From JAPLKB01 sp964429485 (GTDB taxonomy: Bacteria > Desulfobacterota > Syntrophorhabdia > Syntrophorhabdales > Syntrophorhabdaceae), in the NCBI GenBank assembly GCA_964429485.1, contig CAYSBW010000002.1, forward strand, positions 44,324 to 108,323: a stretch of 64,000 nt of DNA, in the 5' to 3' direction. The position numbers and the translations under genes were made by a program. This document shows, piece by piece, positions 52,156 to 62,014 of this stretch. Position 1 is the stretch's first letter; each line of letters starts with the position of its first letter. Under the pieces are notes generated by a model. That model had not been told where the DNA came from and searched no databases. It worked only from the letters and a program-made list of their open reading frames with translations.

Positions 52156-53895
52156 ATGGTGGACAAGAAAAAAAGCTTGTCAAAATCTGGATTTTTAAAA
52201 GCTATCCTTTCCAACCTTCCTGGAATGGTTTATTTCTGTCGCAATGATCATCGGCGGACTATGAAGTATGTAAACGAGGAGTGTCTTGCTTTGACTGGTT
52301 TCAGTCCTGAAGAGCTCATAGGCAACAGCTGTATTCATTGCAGTGAGTTGGTTCACCCTGAAGACCGTGAAAATGTTCTGGAGAGCATACAGAAAGCTTT
52401 GCAGATACACAAGACATTTAAAATTACCTATCGAATAATTAAAAAGAACGGGGCAGTTCAATGGGTATGGGAACAGGGTAACGGAATATACAGGAATAAT
52501 GGTTCATTAACCGCCATTCATGGCTTTGTTATGAATGTTACCGAGCAGAAGGAGAATGAGGAGTGCATTATAAAAAGCGAAAAAAACCTCCGGACCCTCA
52601 TGGATGCCCTGCCGGTAGGCGTTACATATGGTACCCTGGATGGTAAAATTGAATACTGTAACAGGAAGCATTTTGAGCTTATGGGCTATACCAGAGAAGA
52701 AATGCCTGATTCTTCGGAATGGCGCCGCCTTGTTTTTTCTGATGAGGAACAGAGGAATTCCTTTCCAAAGTTAATTCCTCTTATGATAAAAGCCAGAGAA
52801 GAGGGTAAAACAGCCACGCCTGTGATAGAGACTGTCCTGACTTCTAAGAATGGTTCAAAGTGCAATGTGGAGATAACGGGAGTGGCAGTTGATGAAAAGT
52901 TTCTTGTTATATTTAATGACATAACCGACCGCAAGAAGGTTGACTTTGATTTGCGCCAGGAAAAGGCTTTTTTGGAAGCAATGGTTAATTCTTCCCCTGA
53001 TGGTATGCTGTTTGTGGATAAAAACCAGAATGTGTTTCTCCAGAATCAGAAATATATAGAAATGAGAAAGCTTCCAAAGGAACTTGCCGATAATAAGGAT
53101 GATGAAATACGACTTAGATATATAAAGAATAAACTCAAATATCCTGACGAATTTTTTGATAGAGTCAAATGGTTATACGATCATCCGAATGAAACAGGCA
53201 GCGATCAGATAGAAGAAAAAGATGGTACTTTTACAGAAAGGCATTCATCACCCGTTCTTGATGATAAAGGTGATTATATAGGAAGGATATGGACTTTTCG
53301 TGATATAACAGACTTAAAACGTTATGAACTTTTTCTTGAAAATCTATCTTTTACTGATGGCTTGACGTGTATTTTTAACAGGCGACGTTTTGATGAATTT
53401 CTGAAACAGGAATGGTTCCGTGCGTTGCGCAAGCGTACCCCTATTTCCCTTATCATGATGGATATTGATTTCTTTAAAAAATATAATGACAGCTATGGAC
53501 ATCTGGCAGGTGATGAATGTCTGCGACGCATAGCTGAGGTTATTCGCAGCTCAGTAAAACGTTCAGTAGATCTTGCAGCGCGCTATGGCGGAGAAGAGTT
53601 TACCTGTCTTCTTCCGGATACTGATTCTGCAGGTGCTTTTCATGTTGCAAGTAAAATCCAGAAAAGATTGAAAACACTAAATATTCCCCATAATAATTCT
53701 TCAGTGTCCCCATATGTTACATTGAGTATGGGCATTGCATCTACGATACCTGAAACAGGAGAAGAGCCTCAAATACTTATACAAAAGGCGGATGAACTCC
53801 TTTATAAAGCCAAAAATAATGGCCGAAATCAGATTCAGGTTTGTTTTAATGACGGTTCTGTGCGTATATCAAAGCATAAAAGTATAGTTATATAG
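52156..53895 (+). CDS. PAS-containing diguanylate cyclase (GGDEF)
   Basis: 579 aa, soluble. Three PAS domains: about 10-130 (GMVYFCRNDHRRTMKYVNEE ... HGFVMNVTEQKENE), 135-260 (ALPVGVTYGTLDGKIEYCN ... VIFNDITDRKK) and 265-390 (SSPDGMLFVDKNQNVFLQNQ ... TFRDITDLKR). The GGDEF domain (about 395-560) has MDIDFFKKYNDSYGHLAGDE and ARYGGEEFTCLLPDTD with the active-site GGEEF. The upstream RSVD, five residues before it, is an allosteric I-site (RxxD), so product inhibition is likely. It should make cyclic-di-GMP from two GTP in response to a PAS-sensed signal. No ribosome site precedes the ATG. No effector is adjacent. Confidence 0.92.
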   Translation: MVDKKKSLSKSGFLKAILSNLPGMVYFCRNDHRRTMKYVNEECLALTGFSPEELIGNSCIHCSELVHPEDRENVLESIQKALQIHKTFKITYRIIKKNGAVQWVWEQGNGIYRNNGSLTAIHGFVMNVTEQKENEECIIKSEKNLRTLMDALPVGVTYGTLDGKIEYCNRKHFELMGYTREEMPDSSEWRRLVFSDEEQRNSFPKLIPLMIKAREEGKTATPVIETVLTSKNGSKCNVEITGVAVDEKFLVIFNDITDRKKVDFDLRQEKAFLEAMVNSSPDGMLFVDKNQNVFLQNQKYIEMRKLPKELADNKDDEIRLRYIKNKLKYPDEFFDRVKWLYDHPNETGSDQIEEKDGTFTERHSSPVLDDKGDYIGRIWTFRDITDLKRYELFLENLSFTDGLTCIFNRRRFDEFLKQEWFRALRKRTPISLIMMDIDFFKKYNDSYGHLAGDECLRRIAEVIRSSVKRSVDLAARYGGEEFTCLLPDTDSAGAFHVASKIQKRLKTLNIPHNNSSVSPYVTLSMGIASTIPETGEEPQILIQKADELLYKAKNNGRNQIQVCFNDGSVRISKHKSIVI

Positions 53896-53950
53896 ATATT
53901 CAGCCCTAAACCTTTATAAATGAAATAACCCTGTTAAATAAAAAACGCTT

Positions 53951-53978
53951 TTTGTTTTACCTTTTCATTATGTATAAT
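53951..53978 (+). promoter_or_regulatory. tamA promoter, apparently leaderless
   Basis: TTTGTT (53951-53956), 16-nt spacer, TATAAT (53973-53978). The ATG at 53987 follows after 8 nt and lacks a Shine-Dalgarno sequence. Confidence 0.5.
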
Positions 53979-53986
53979 ATGTCTAA

Positions 53987-55807
53987 ATGAGTAATGTGAA
54001 GGACATATATAAAAAAAGCGATGTATCAAGAATAGTAAAAGAATTTTCAGAAATTTTAATTGTAATAAATGGTTTTTTTCTCTTATTTTTTTTTCTTGTA
54101 ACACCTCTTTTTGCTTCAGAAGAATCGATACAGGTTGTGATAGAGGGGGTTGATGGTCCGGAACTTTCTAATGTGGAAGCCGCTCTTTCACTCCCGCCGG
54201 GAATAATTAAAGAAGGTCTGGTAGACAAAAGATGGTTAAGACGTTTCAGGCGCGAAATCCCAAAAAAAGTTAATAGCAGCCTTGAACCTTTCGGGTATTA
54301 TAAAACAGAAGTATCAACAGATCTCGATGTCCTGGAAAAGGGGGTACATCTTTTGCGTGTTGATGTAAAAAAAGGAGAACCTGTTTACCTGACTGAAGTA
54401 AGGATAAGCGCTGACGGTCCTGGTGCAGGAGAGAGGACTCTTGTTGGTTTGATTGAAAAATTCCCTCTCCGTAAAGGAGATATTCTGCGTCACGATATAT
54501 ACGAAAATGCAAAAAAAGAATTACAGAATAGAATGATAGATATGGGTTATCTTGATGCATCATTTTCAACTCATCAAATCACAGTTTCTTTAAATAATAT
54601 GGAAGCCCAAATAAATATTGTTCTTCAAACAGGAAAGATCTATCACTTCGGTGATGTGAGTTTTTCTGGTGATGTTTCTTACCCGGAAATCTTTTTAAAA
54701 CGTTATATTCAATTCAAGCACGGTCAGGTTTTTTCGTACAACAAAATAGCTGCTACACAAACCAATCTGATCAATTCAGACCGTTTCAGAGAAGTTATTA
54801 TTAATGCAAAAAAAGATAAAGCAATCAATTATTTTGTGCCTGTTGAAATTGTCCTGACTTCTTCACTCCCCAAACGTTTTAAAATTGGTCTGGGTTATGG
54901 AACTGACACAGGTCCCCGTGCATCATTATATTATCAGGATGTAAATGCTTTACGCAAGGGTCACGAATTTCAGACAGAATTAACTGTCAGTCCCGCACTT
55001 CAGGGAATAGCTTCCCGATATACTATTCCAGGGCAAAAAGATATTCATACTCTTACAGCTTTCAAGGTATCTGCCCAGATTGAGGATACCCAGAGTTATA
55101 CCATCAATATGGCAAACGCTGAAGTGGAGCGCATTATGAGTTTGGGCAGGGCAAGGATCGGATCTTATTTTGTACAGATGCAGAAGGAACATTCGGAGGC
55201 AGGCAACATAAGAACAAACTCATTTCTTATAATACCCGGGATAAGGTTTTCCCAGCGCCGGTTTGATAAACCGGTACGCCCCTCTAAAGGGTTTAACTAC
55301 CAGATTGAATTAAAGGGAACCACCAAAGAAATAGGTTCTGATACCGGATTTATGCAGGCAATATCAAAGGGTGAGCTTATTATACCTTTACCGGCAAGGT
55401 TTTCTATTTTGACAAGAATACAAGCCGGTGCAACCTGGCAGACTGATTCTTCAAAGGATCTTCCCATTACACTCCGCTTTTTTGCTGGTGGTGACAATAG
55501 TGTACGTGGGTACAGATACCAATCACTGGGGCCGAGAAGTGATACTGGTGATATTGTTGGTGGAAAGAATCTTCTTATTGGGAATTTTGAACTGGAGCGA
55601 GCCATAGGGAAGAACTGGGGATTGGCTGTTTTTTATGATGCAGGCAATGCCTTTAATAATTTTTCAAATATAGATCCGGCACAGGGAGCCGGTCTTGGCT
55701 GCCGTTATTATACACCTGTGGGGCCTGTAAAACTTGATCTTGCACGTGAAATCAATGTTGCAAGTCCTGGATACAGGATACATTTTTCTATCGGGCTGGA
55801 ATTATGA
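53987..55807 (+). CDS. tamA: TamA-like Omp85 outer-membrane assembly protein
   Basis: 606 aa. Hydrophobic export segment (IVINGFFLLFFFLVTPLFAS, about residues 24-43), then three POTRA domains (about 48-300; for example VYLTEVRISADGPG and YHFGDVSFSGDVSYPEIFLK) and an Omp85 beta-barrel (about 305-606). The barrel holds RFFAGGDNSVRGYRYQSLGP, the conserved VRGY/F loop motif, and GNFELERAIGKNWGLAVFYD; it ends in an aromatic/leucine strand (YRIHFSIGLEL). Three POTRAs and the downstream tamB mark it as TamA, which helps insert outer-membrane proteins. The stop overlaps tamB by 4 nt. Confidence 0.9.
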   Translation: MSNVKDIYKKSDVSRIVKEFSEILIVINGFFLLFFFLVTPLFASEESIQVVIEGVDGPELSNVEAALSLPPGIIKEGLVDKRWLRRFRREIPKKVNSSLEPFGYYKTEVSTDLDVLEKGVHLLRVDVKKGEPVYLTEVRISADGPGAGERTLVGLIEKFPLRKGDILRHDIYENAKKELQNRMIDMGYLDASFSTHQITVSLNNMEAQINIVLQTGKIYHFGDVSFSGDVSYPEIFLKRYIQFKHGQVFSYNKIAATQTNLINSDRFREVIINAKKDKAINYFVPVEIVLTSSLPKRFKIGLGYGTDTGPRASLYYQDVNALRKGHEFQTELTVSPALQGIASRYTIPGQKDIHTLTAFKVSAQIEDTQSYTINMANAEVERIMSLGRARIGSYFVQMQKEHSEAGNIRTNSFLIIPGIRFSQRRFDKPVRPSKGFNYQIELKGTTKEIGSDTGFMQAISKGELIIPLPARFSILTRIQAGATWQTDSSKDLPITLRFFAGGDNSVRGYRYQSLGPRSDTGDIVGGKNLLIGNFELERAIGKNWGLAVFYDAGNAFNNFSNIDPAQGAGLGCRYYTPVGPVKLDLAREINVASPGYRIHFSIGLEL

Positions 55808-58800
55808 AAAGACGGATTGTTATATGGTTGTCAGTTTTTATTTTTATCTTTGTCATTTCGGGGGCAATTTTCTGGACCATGTATACAGACAAGGGCACTC
55901 GCTGGGTAATGGAGACTGCCCTTCGTTCTTTACCGATAGAAGTAAGGATTGAAAAAATCTCAGGTACTTTGGCAAAAGCCTTGCAGATGAAAGGTGTTGT
56001 TGTGGAAACAGAGGACTGGCAAATCAACGTTGAAAACATAAATATTTCCTATCAACCATTATATATTGTTACAGGAAGTATTGCTGTTAAGAAGCTTTTT
56101 ATTCAAGATATCGTCTTTAAAGATAAAAAACCTGATGTTAAAGAACCCTTTGATTTTACATGGCCAAAAATCCCTGTTTTCCTTTCATGGATAAAAGTAT
56201 GGATACAGCATCTCGAGATTGACGGGTTTGCTTACAAAGACAGGGACATCAATTTAAAAATTCTGGACAGGGTGAGTACAAACATTACCTGGTTTTTCGG
56301 ATCCCTTGCTCTTGATAATCTTAAAGTTCATTTGCCTTTGGGGAAAGTTGAAGGGAATATTATGGCCTGTTTTGATAAACCCAGGTTGTTTACCCATATT
56401 ACCATGAAGCCTGACAGTAAAATACCGGAAATGGACAGTTTTGTTATGACCCTTAACTTAAAGGAAGGTAATGACTTGGAACAAATGTCAGGCCCTTTTC
56501 ATGTAATTGCCATGTACCGTCAGAAGAAAAATATAAAGGCTGCGGGAATGCTGGTTATGAATCGCAACAGTTTCAAATTCGAAGATCTCCTGATCAGTCA
56601 GGAAGACCGGAAAGGGAAATTGCTTGCAAGGGGGGAGATAGATTTTTCTTCTGGTTCGCCCCTTATGAATGCTGATATAAATTTTTCTGATCTCGATCTT
56701 GCAAGAGAATTGAAATTTGAAACACTACTCTCTGGCACGGTTGAAGTGAAAAGCGATTTTGAGAATTATCAATGTAGTTATACTTTAAATAATTCTGTAT
56801 CATCATGGAAGGAGGCAAAACTTCAGGGGAAAATGAATATAAACCTCGACGGTCTGGAGTTGTTTACTGTCGGAGGAAAAATATTAAACGGAACTATAAA
56901 GGGGGAGGCGAAAGCTTCATGGGCTGACGAGGATATTGTCTTGTCAGTTTTTTTACAGGCCAGAGAGCTTGACCCTGCCAAAATTATTCCTGAATGGCAG
57001 GGAAAGATAAATCTTAATTCTGAGGGTAAATTAAAATGGTTAAAATCAGAACAGCCTGAAGGGTACGTCAAGGTTGATGTTCTAAACAGTGTTCTTAGAA
57101 ATAAAGCTCTGACCGGTAATATAAATGCAAAATGGTCCCATGGCTTGCTGAATATTGTAAAATTGGCTTTGTATGGCGATGGGTTTGGCATATCAGCATC
57201 GGGAACTGTTGAGGAAAGGTTGAACTATCTTATCAGAGTAAGTGATCTTTCAGGACTGTTGCCCGGGGCTGAAGGCCGTTTTGCAGCAGAGGGGTGGGCG
57301 AGGTGGCGTAAAGGACAGGCCGGAGGAGTTTTTAAAGCGGAAGGATCAGCTATCTCAGCCTTCGGGACAAAGATAGGCTCAGTCAACGTTGAAACTCTCT
57401 TGAATGACAACAATGCTGATTTAATCAAAGGAAAAATCAGGATTCGTAATATTACCTATGGTCCTGTAAAGTTGAATTTTTTTGATGCATTATTACAGGG
57501 GAAAGTTAAGGCTCACGATTTGTTGATAACAGCAGCAGGTGCGGAAGGCAAACTTCGTTTATCCTCAAATGGAGGATATATAGACGGTCAATGGCAGGGC
57601 TTTATCAGAAGTTTATCATTTCAAGATTCATCTTTTAGACCTCTTAATCTTCAAGAACCTGTTGCAATAAAGATATCACCGGAACGCATTATTTTGAATA
57701 AATTGTCCATATCGGGCAGTTCCAAAGAGCGGTTTGACATGGATATGAATATCTCCCTTAACCCTTTGCCTGGTTTTGTAAAAATTGAATGGAATGAAAT
57801 TAATATGGCAAGGGGAAATTTTCTTCTTCCAAAAACCGCTGTTGCAGGCCGTACATCAGGTGTTGTAGACGTTAGATGGACTGGAAAAAATATTGTGCAA
57901 ATATATACCCTAACTAAAGTAGATGGTGTAAGAATTGGAGGGTCGGTCAGTGTAGATGCAACAAGGGGAGATGCAAAAATAAACTGGACTGAAAGAGGCC
58001 TTGTCGCTTCATTTGATGTGAAAACAGGTACTGCAGGAAGGGTTGAGGGCAAATTTACATCGAATGAACCTGTCACTATGGGATTGCCTGAAACAGGTAA
58101 TTTTGAGACTTTGTGGAGCTCTCTAAATGTTGATATGATAAAACCCTGGCTTGACCCTGATTTTAATCTTAAAGGTTTATTGAACGGTAAAATTAAAGGC
58201 AGGATGTTGTCCGGTAATCGTATTGAAGTATCCGGCAAAACAAATCTGTCTCAAGGAGGCGTTATATGGAATGGTGAAGAAGGCCGTATTGCAATAAGGA
58301 TTGAAAAGGCGGATATGAACTTGACATGGGCTGAAGAATCGGTCAAGGGAAATCTTTCAATTTTACTCTTGCAGCGTGGACAGATCAAAGCAGAGTTTCA
58401 GATCCCAGTTCCCGCAAGATTTCCTGTAAAAGTTAATCCCGGCGGTAACATAAAAGTTACAGCCAGTGGAAATATTCAGGAAAAGGGTCTTCTCGCAGCT
58501 ATGTTTCCAGGTATGATTGGTGAAAGTCAGGGACAACTGTCTTTTGACTGTGTTACAGGAGGTATATGGAGCATACCTGACTTTCAGGGCAGTATAAAAC
58601 TTGCCGATGTCTCTGCTTATTTATATCCGGCAGGAATCAAGGTTGAGGATATAACATTAGAAGGTCAGTTAAAGGAAAATTTTGTGAATATTAGTTCGAT
58701 GAAACTTAAATCAGGTGAGGGCACCATGTTGGGGAGTGCTAAAATATGGGTGAATAACTGGAAGATAGATCATTATGAAGGAAAAATAAGAGGAAACAGA

Positions 58801-59823
58801 CTTCAAACAGTTTATTTACCGGAGCTAAGGATTTTGACAAGCCCTGATCTGACTTTTCATGGTGACATGAATAATTTTGTATTAAGAGGTTCTGTTGTAA
58901 TTCCGGAACTGTTGATTCAGCGTATCATGACTGAGGGGACTATTTCTGCCAGTGACGATGTGTTTATTATAGACCTTCCTGAAAAGAAAAAGAAAACAAA
59001 AAAAATTGGTTTTGATATGAAAGTTAATGTCGTTCTGGGTAAAGAGGTTTCAATTAATATGGAAGGTATAAATGCTCAGCTTGAAGGTGAAGTTCTTCTG
59101 AAGGCTCAGGATATTGACCGAATTGTTGCCAGTGGACAAATAAAAATTGCAAAAGGATACTACAAAAACCATGGAATATCCCTTGATATTACAAGAGGCG
59201 GTGTTGTCTTTACCGGTGGGCCTGTTGAATATGCAAATCTGGATATTTTAGCTGTGCATAAAATAAAGGATATACGTAGGCTTAACGATGTGCAGGTTGG
59301 TGTCACAATTACCGGAACACCGAGATTGCCGGTTGTAAAGCTTTATTCTGAACCAGCAATGGCGGATACAGATATTCTCTCCTATATTGTCCTTGGCAAA
59401 CCTCTTGCGGCAGGGACTGACAGTAATCAGGCAGGACTTTTACTGAAGGCTGCCAGCGCCCTGCTTGAGAAGGATGAGTCATCGGGGCTACAGGAAAGGC
59501 TGATGAATCTTGTTGGAATTGATACCTTTGACGTTCAATCAACGGGAAATCAAATTAGCAGCAGCCAGGTAAGCAGCATACAACCAAAGGGTATTTCCGG
59601 ACAAGCACCTGTTGCATCAGGAAGTGGCAGTGCTTCAAACTCTGTTGTAACTGTGGGAAAATATCTATCTCCACAACTTTATATTGCTTTTGGACGTTCA
59701 CTTTTCACGGATGATTATATTGCCACTGCCCGATATTCCTTTCTCAGGAATTGGGAAGTGGAAGGAAGTAGAAAAGGAACTGACAGCGGTATAGACCTTT
59801 ATTATAAAATTGAATTCAAGTAA
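55804..59823 (+). CDS. tamB: TamB-like inner-membrane-anchored translocation/assembly protein
   Basis: 1339 aa. N-terminal signal-anchor (IVIWLSVFIFIFVISGAIFW), then about 1000 residues of repetitive beta-strand sequence, the AsmA-like periplasm-spanning groove, and a C-terminal DUF490 domain with LYSEPAMADTDILSYIVLGK, PLAAGTDSNQAG and a final strand-rich end (GKYLSPQLYIAFGRSLF). TamB works with TamA and related proteins move phospholipids between membranes. A 4-nt overlap couples it to tamA. Ends 59 nt before the convergent FmdB-like gene. Confidence 0.93.
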   Translation: MKRRIVIWLSVFIFIFVISGAIFWTMYTDKGTRWVMETALRSLPIEVRIEKISGTLAKALQMKGVVVETEDWQINVENINISYQPLYIVTGSIAVKKLFIQDIVFKDKKPDVKEPFDFTWPKIPVFLSWIKVWIQHLEIDGFAYKDRDINLKILDRVSTNITWFFGSLALDNLKVHLPLGKVEGNIMACFDKPRLFTHITMKPDSKIPEMDSFVMTLNLKEGNDLEQMSGPFHVIAMYRQKKNIKAAGMLVMNRNSFKFEDLLISQEDRKGKLLARGEIDFSSGSPLMNADINFSDLDLARELKFETLLSGTVEVKSDFENYQCSYTLNNSVSSWKEAKLQGKMNINLDGLELFTVGGKILNGTIKGEAKASWADEDIVLSVFLQARELDPAKIIPEWQGKINLNSEGKLKWLKSEQPEGYVKVDVLNSVLRNKALTGNINAKWSHGLLNIVKLALYGDGFGISASGTVEERLNYLIRVSDLSGLLPGAEGRFAAEGWARWRKGQAGGVFKAEGSAISAFGTKIGSVNVETLLNDNNADLIKGKIRIRNITYGPVKLNFFDALLQGKVKAHDLLITAAGAEGKLRLSSNGGYIDGQWQGFIRSLSFQDSSFRPLNLQEPVAIKISPERIILNKLSISGSSKERFDMDMNISLNPLPGFVKIEWNEINMARGNFLLPKTAVAGRTSGVVDVRWTGKNIVQIYTLTKVDGVRIGGSVSVDATRGDAKINWTERGLVASFDVKTGTAGRVEGKFTSNEPVTMGLPETGNFETLWSSLNVDMIKPWLDPDFNLKGLLNGKIKGRMLSGNRIEVSGKTNLSQGGVIWNGEEGRIAIRIEKADMNLTWAEESVKGNLSILLLQRGQIKAEFQIPVPARFPVKVNPGGNIKVTASGNIQEKGLLAAMFPGMIGESQGQLSFDCVTGGIWSIPDFQGSIKLADVSAYLYPAGIKVEDITLEGQLKENFVNISSMKLKSGEGTMLGSAKIWVNNWKIDHYEGKIRGNRLQTVYLPELRILTSPDLTFHGDMNNFVLRGSVVIPELLIQRIMTEGTISASDDVFIIDLPEKKKKTKKIGFDMKVNVVLGKEVSINMEGINAQLEGEVLLKAQDIDRIVASGQIKIAKGYYKNHGISLDITRGGVVFTGGPVEYANLDILAVHKIKDIRRLNDVQVGVTITGTPRLPVVKLYSEPAMADTDILSYIVLGKPLAAGTDSNQAGLLLKAASALLEKDESSGLQERLMNLVGIDTFDVQSTGNQISSSQVSSIQPKGISGQAPVASGSGSASNSVVTVGKYLSPQLYIAFGRSLFTDDYIATARYSFLRNWEVEGSRKGTDSGIDLYYKIEFK

Positions 59824-59881
59824 CAGTTATTTAAGCCTGCTCAGCGCTGAATATGATAGATTCTGTTATCACCTATATAAA

Positions 59882-60115
59882 TCAGGCACCACAACAACTG
59901 CCCGGATTACCGCAACTGTTGGGATTTCCACAGCAACCTCCAGGTATGCTACCGCCAAAACTGTTTCCCGAAACAGAAGTGTTATGTGCTGAAATAAGTT
60001 TTGAAAGATTTGTACCTTTACATGATTTGCAGGATAATTCTGCTCCATCATTTCCTAAAATTAAAAATTCGCTTATTTCCCCGCAATCCTGGCATTTATA
60101 TTCGAAAATTGGCAT
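59882..60115 (-). CDS. FmdB-like zinc-ribbon protein with Cys/Gly tail
   Basis: 77 aa. PIFEYKCQDCGEISEFLIL and LSCKSCKGTNLSKLISA carry two CxxC knuckles of the FmdB/CxxC_CXXC_SSSS family. The C-terminus is unusual, GGCCGNPNSCGNPGSCCGA, with five cysteines in 20 residues, and might bind a further metal. Third gene of a DUF134-NifX-FmdB run (15-nt gap), which suggests a metal-related role. AGGAG lies 6 nt before the ATG. Confidence 0.85.
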   Translation of the reverse strand: MPIFEYKCQDCGEISEFLILGNDGAELSCKSCKGTNLSKLISAHNTSVSGNSFGGSIPGGCCGNPNSCGNPGSCCGA

Positions 60116-60130
60116 ATTCTCCTCCCATTG

Positions 60131-60505
60131 TCAGTGCCCGCATCCTTTTTGATGTCCGCTGCATGTCTGGTGTGCTGTCATCTCAGGAAGTTTTTTTTCT
60201 GTGAGCAAGGTAAGATTTTCCTCTATTGTGGATGCAACAGATCTGAAAACTTTTATACCCTCTGAGTTTAACTTCATCAAAGCGCCTGCACCTATACCAC
60301 CCACAACCAATGCATCAATTTGTTGTCCACCTATGGCTGCAATGGGGTTGCAAGCTCCATGGGAATGTTCCTTATCCCTGTTTTTAACGCTGATTGTCTT
60401 GTCATCCTCTGTATCAACAATAACGAACTCAGGAGCTGAGCCAAAATGATTATAGACAGAGCTGCTAATTCCTTCGTTTTCCTGTACTGCAAAACATACC
60501 TTCAT
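60131..60505 (-). CDS. NifX/NafY-like (dinitrogenase iron-molybdenum cofactor) protein
   Basis: 124 aa. MKVCFAVQENEGISSSVYNH, FGSAPEFVIVD and AIGGQQIDALVVGGIGAGAL follow the DIMCo (Nitro_FeMo-Co) fold that binds Fe-S or molybdenum-cofactor intermediates. The tail HQTCSGHQKGCGH adds Cys/His ligands. The ATG overlaps the DUF134 stop by 4 nt. Family members next to DUF134 regulators are common in anaerobes without nitrogenase, so nitrogen fixation should not be inferred. Confidence 0.88.
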   Translation of the reverse strand: MKVCFAVQENEGISSSVYNHFGSAPEFVIVDTEDDKTISVKNRDKEHSHGACNPIAAIGGQQIDALVVGGIGAGALMKLNSEGIKVFRSVASTIEENLTLLTEKKLPEMTAHQTCSGHQKGCGH

Positions 60506-60813
60506 TGATCGACCTCCCTTTCTTTGTTAGTATTATTACATATAGCTATTTTGAGAGCCTTACCGTTGGTTATGGCATCGGCAACTTTGCATCTTGCGTT
60601 GTCCAGTATCCTTCCGAATGTTGCTCGAGAGATACTCATCATCATGGCAGCTTCCTCATGATAAAGGCCTACATAATCGGCAAGTCGGATGGATTCAAAT
60701 TCATCAAGACTTAGTAAAACCTCTTCAAGATTTTGAAGAGAAACCCCACTTGGTGTAAAATAAGATGTACCAGGCAAACAGTTGATACATCTGCATTTTT
60801 TTGGTCTCGACAT
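60502..60813 (-). CDS. DUF134 (UPF0251) family putative DNA-binding protein
   Basis: 103 aa. N-terminus MSRPKKCRCINCLPGTSYFT, with a CxxC that could bind metal, and a helix-turn-helix VGLYHEEAAMMMSISRATFG RILDNAR preceded by LSLDEFESIRLADY, a typical DUF134 region. It is first in the operon with the NifX-like and FmdB-like genes and may regulate them. Confidence 0.88.
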   Translation of the reverse strand: MSRPKKCRCINCLPGTSYFTPSGVSLQNLEEVLLSLDEFESIRLADYVGLYHEEAAMMMSISRATFGRILDNARCKVADAITNGKALKIAICNNTNKEREVDQ

Positions 60814-60843
60814 GTTGTATTATAAGCATTTGCTCATAATATG

Positions 60844-61884
60844 TCAACTGGAAAATTTCAGAAAGACCATTTTATACATTGTATGAAAAACAATGTTTCT
60901 ACTTGTGTCTGAGCGCATTTTCTTATTCCTGGGAGCAGGCTTGAAAAAATCAAAAAATCTTTGATATAAAGTTTTCATAGTCCCGGGAGATTGCTTTTCT
61001 TCCAGGTGAAGGCTGATATCTTCAGCAATTCCCGATTCCTCCTTTATTATCTGTTCAACTTTTTTCGGGTCTACACTGTTTCTGATTCCTTTCTTATCTA
61101 TTAATTCCCATACCCTGTTTTTAAGGGATGATATTTGATTGTAAGTATCAGTCCGTACTTCAAGAAAAGGTTTTCCTTCACTTGTTAACATAATTTTCAC
61201 GGGTTCGTATATAATCTCTCCCCTGGTACCAATTTCTATTTTTGAGAAAAACTCTTCTATATTTTCCGGGAGCATTCTTATACAACCGTGGCTTTGAAAT
61301 CTGTAAACGCTTGATGGGTTTGTTGTTCCGTGTATTAAAACACCAGGGATAGATGTTTGTATTGCGTATTTTCCTAAAGGGTTTTTAGGCCCCGGAGGAA
61401 CTGTTTCTTCGATTTCCCTTCCTTTAAAGGCCATTTTGAACTGTATTGATTCAGGCACATACCAGGTTGGATTTCTTTTTTTACCTGTTACAATGAACTT
61501 GCCGGTAGGGGTGCGCCAGTCACCGAACTCATCTTCCCTGGAAAGCCCCACACCTACAGGGTAGACTGTTAAATTGCCTGATTTGAAATAATAAAGGGTC
61601 CTGTCTGCTATGTTAATTATTATGCCGTCTTCCAGGATGCGAGGAACTATTTTTCTGTTTGTAATATTAAGAACCTGGCCGGGTGTACAAGTTGCGTCAG
61701 GATCAATATTATTTTCTTTTGCAATATTTTTCCAGAATACCCCGAATTTTGCTCCGATTATTTGGAGATTATCACCCCTCTGGACCGTATAAATGGTCGT
61801 GCCTCCAATCATTGTTTCAGCATTGGAAGATATTGATATAATAAGAAAAAATAAGAAAAATATAAATTTTATTAAAGGTGCCAT
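60844..61884 (-). CDS. LysM-containing L,D-transpeptidase (YkuD)
   Basis: 346 aa. Signal sequence (LIKFIFFLFFLIISISSNAE), LysM domain (TIYTVQRGDNLQIIGAKFG ... CTPGQVLNI), YkuD catalytic domain (about 100-230) with HGTTNPSSVYRFQSHGCIRM holding His and the catalytic Cys (SHGCIRM), and a Lys-rich C-terminal region of about 90 residues (PRNKKMRSD). It should form 3-3 crosslinks in peptidoglycan or attach proteins to it. ATG at 61884 follows no strong ribosome site. Confidence 0.92.
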   Translation of the reverse strand: MAPLIKFIFFLFFLIISISSNAETMIGGTTIYTVQRGDNLQIIGAKFGVFWKNIAKENNIDPDATCTPGQVLNITNRKIVPRILEDGIIINIADRTLYYFKSGNLTVYPVGVGLSREDEFGDWRTPTGKFIVTGKKRNPTWYVPESIQFKMAFKGREIEETVPPGPKNPLGKYAIQTSIPGVLIHGTTNPSSVYRFQSHGCIRMLPENIEEFFSKIEIGTRGEIIYEPVKIMLTSEGKPFLEVRTDTYNQISSLKNRVWELIDKKGIRNSVDPKKVEQIIKEESGIAEDISLHLEEKQSPGTMKTLYQRFFDFFKPAPRNKKMRSDTSRNIVFHTMYKMVFLKFSS

Positions 61885-62014
61885 AAAGTTAAGATGAAAA
61901 ATAGTGGCTGGTTAAAATAATTTATCCATATAGCCACCAGTATAATTTTCGTTAATAGTATAAAACTGTTGGTTTGTAGTCAAAAAGTATTGCCTTGGAA
62001 TTTTTAGCTATTAA

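Noticed and set aside
60131..60505. Evidence of nitrogen fixation from the NifX-like gene
   Set aside because: The DIMCo fold is common with DUF134 outside nif clusters, and no nifHDK is present here.
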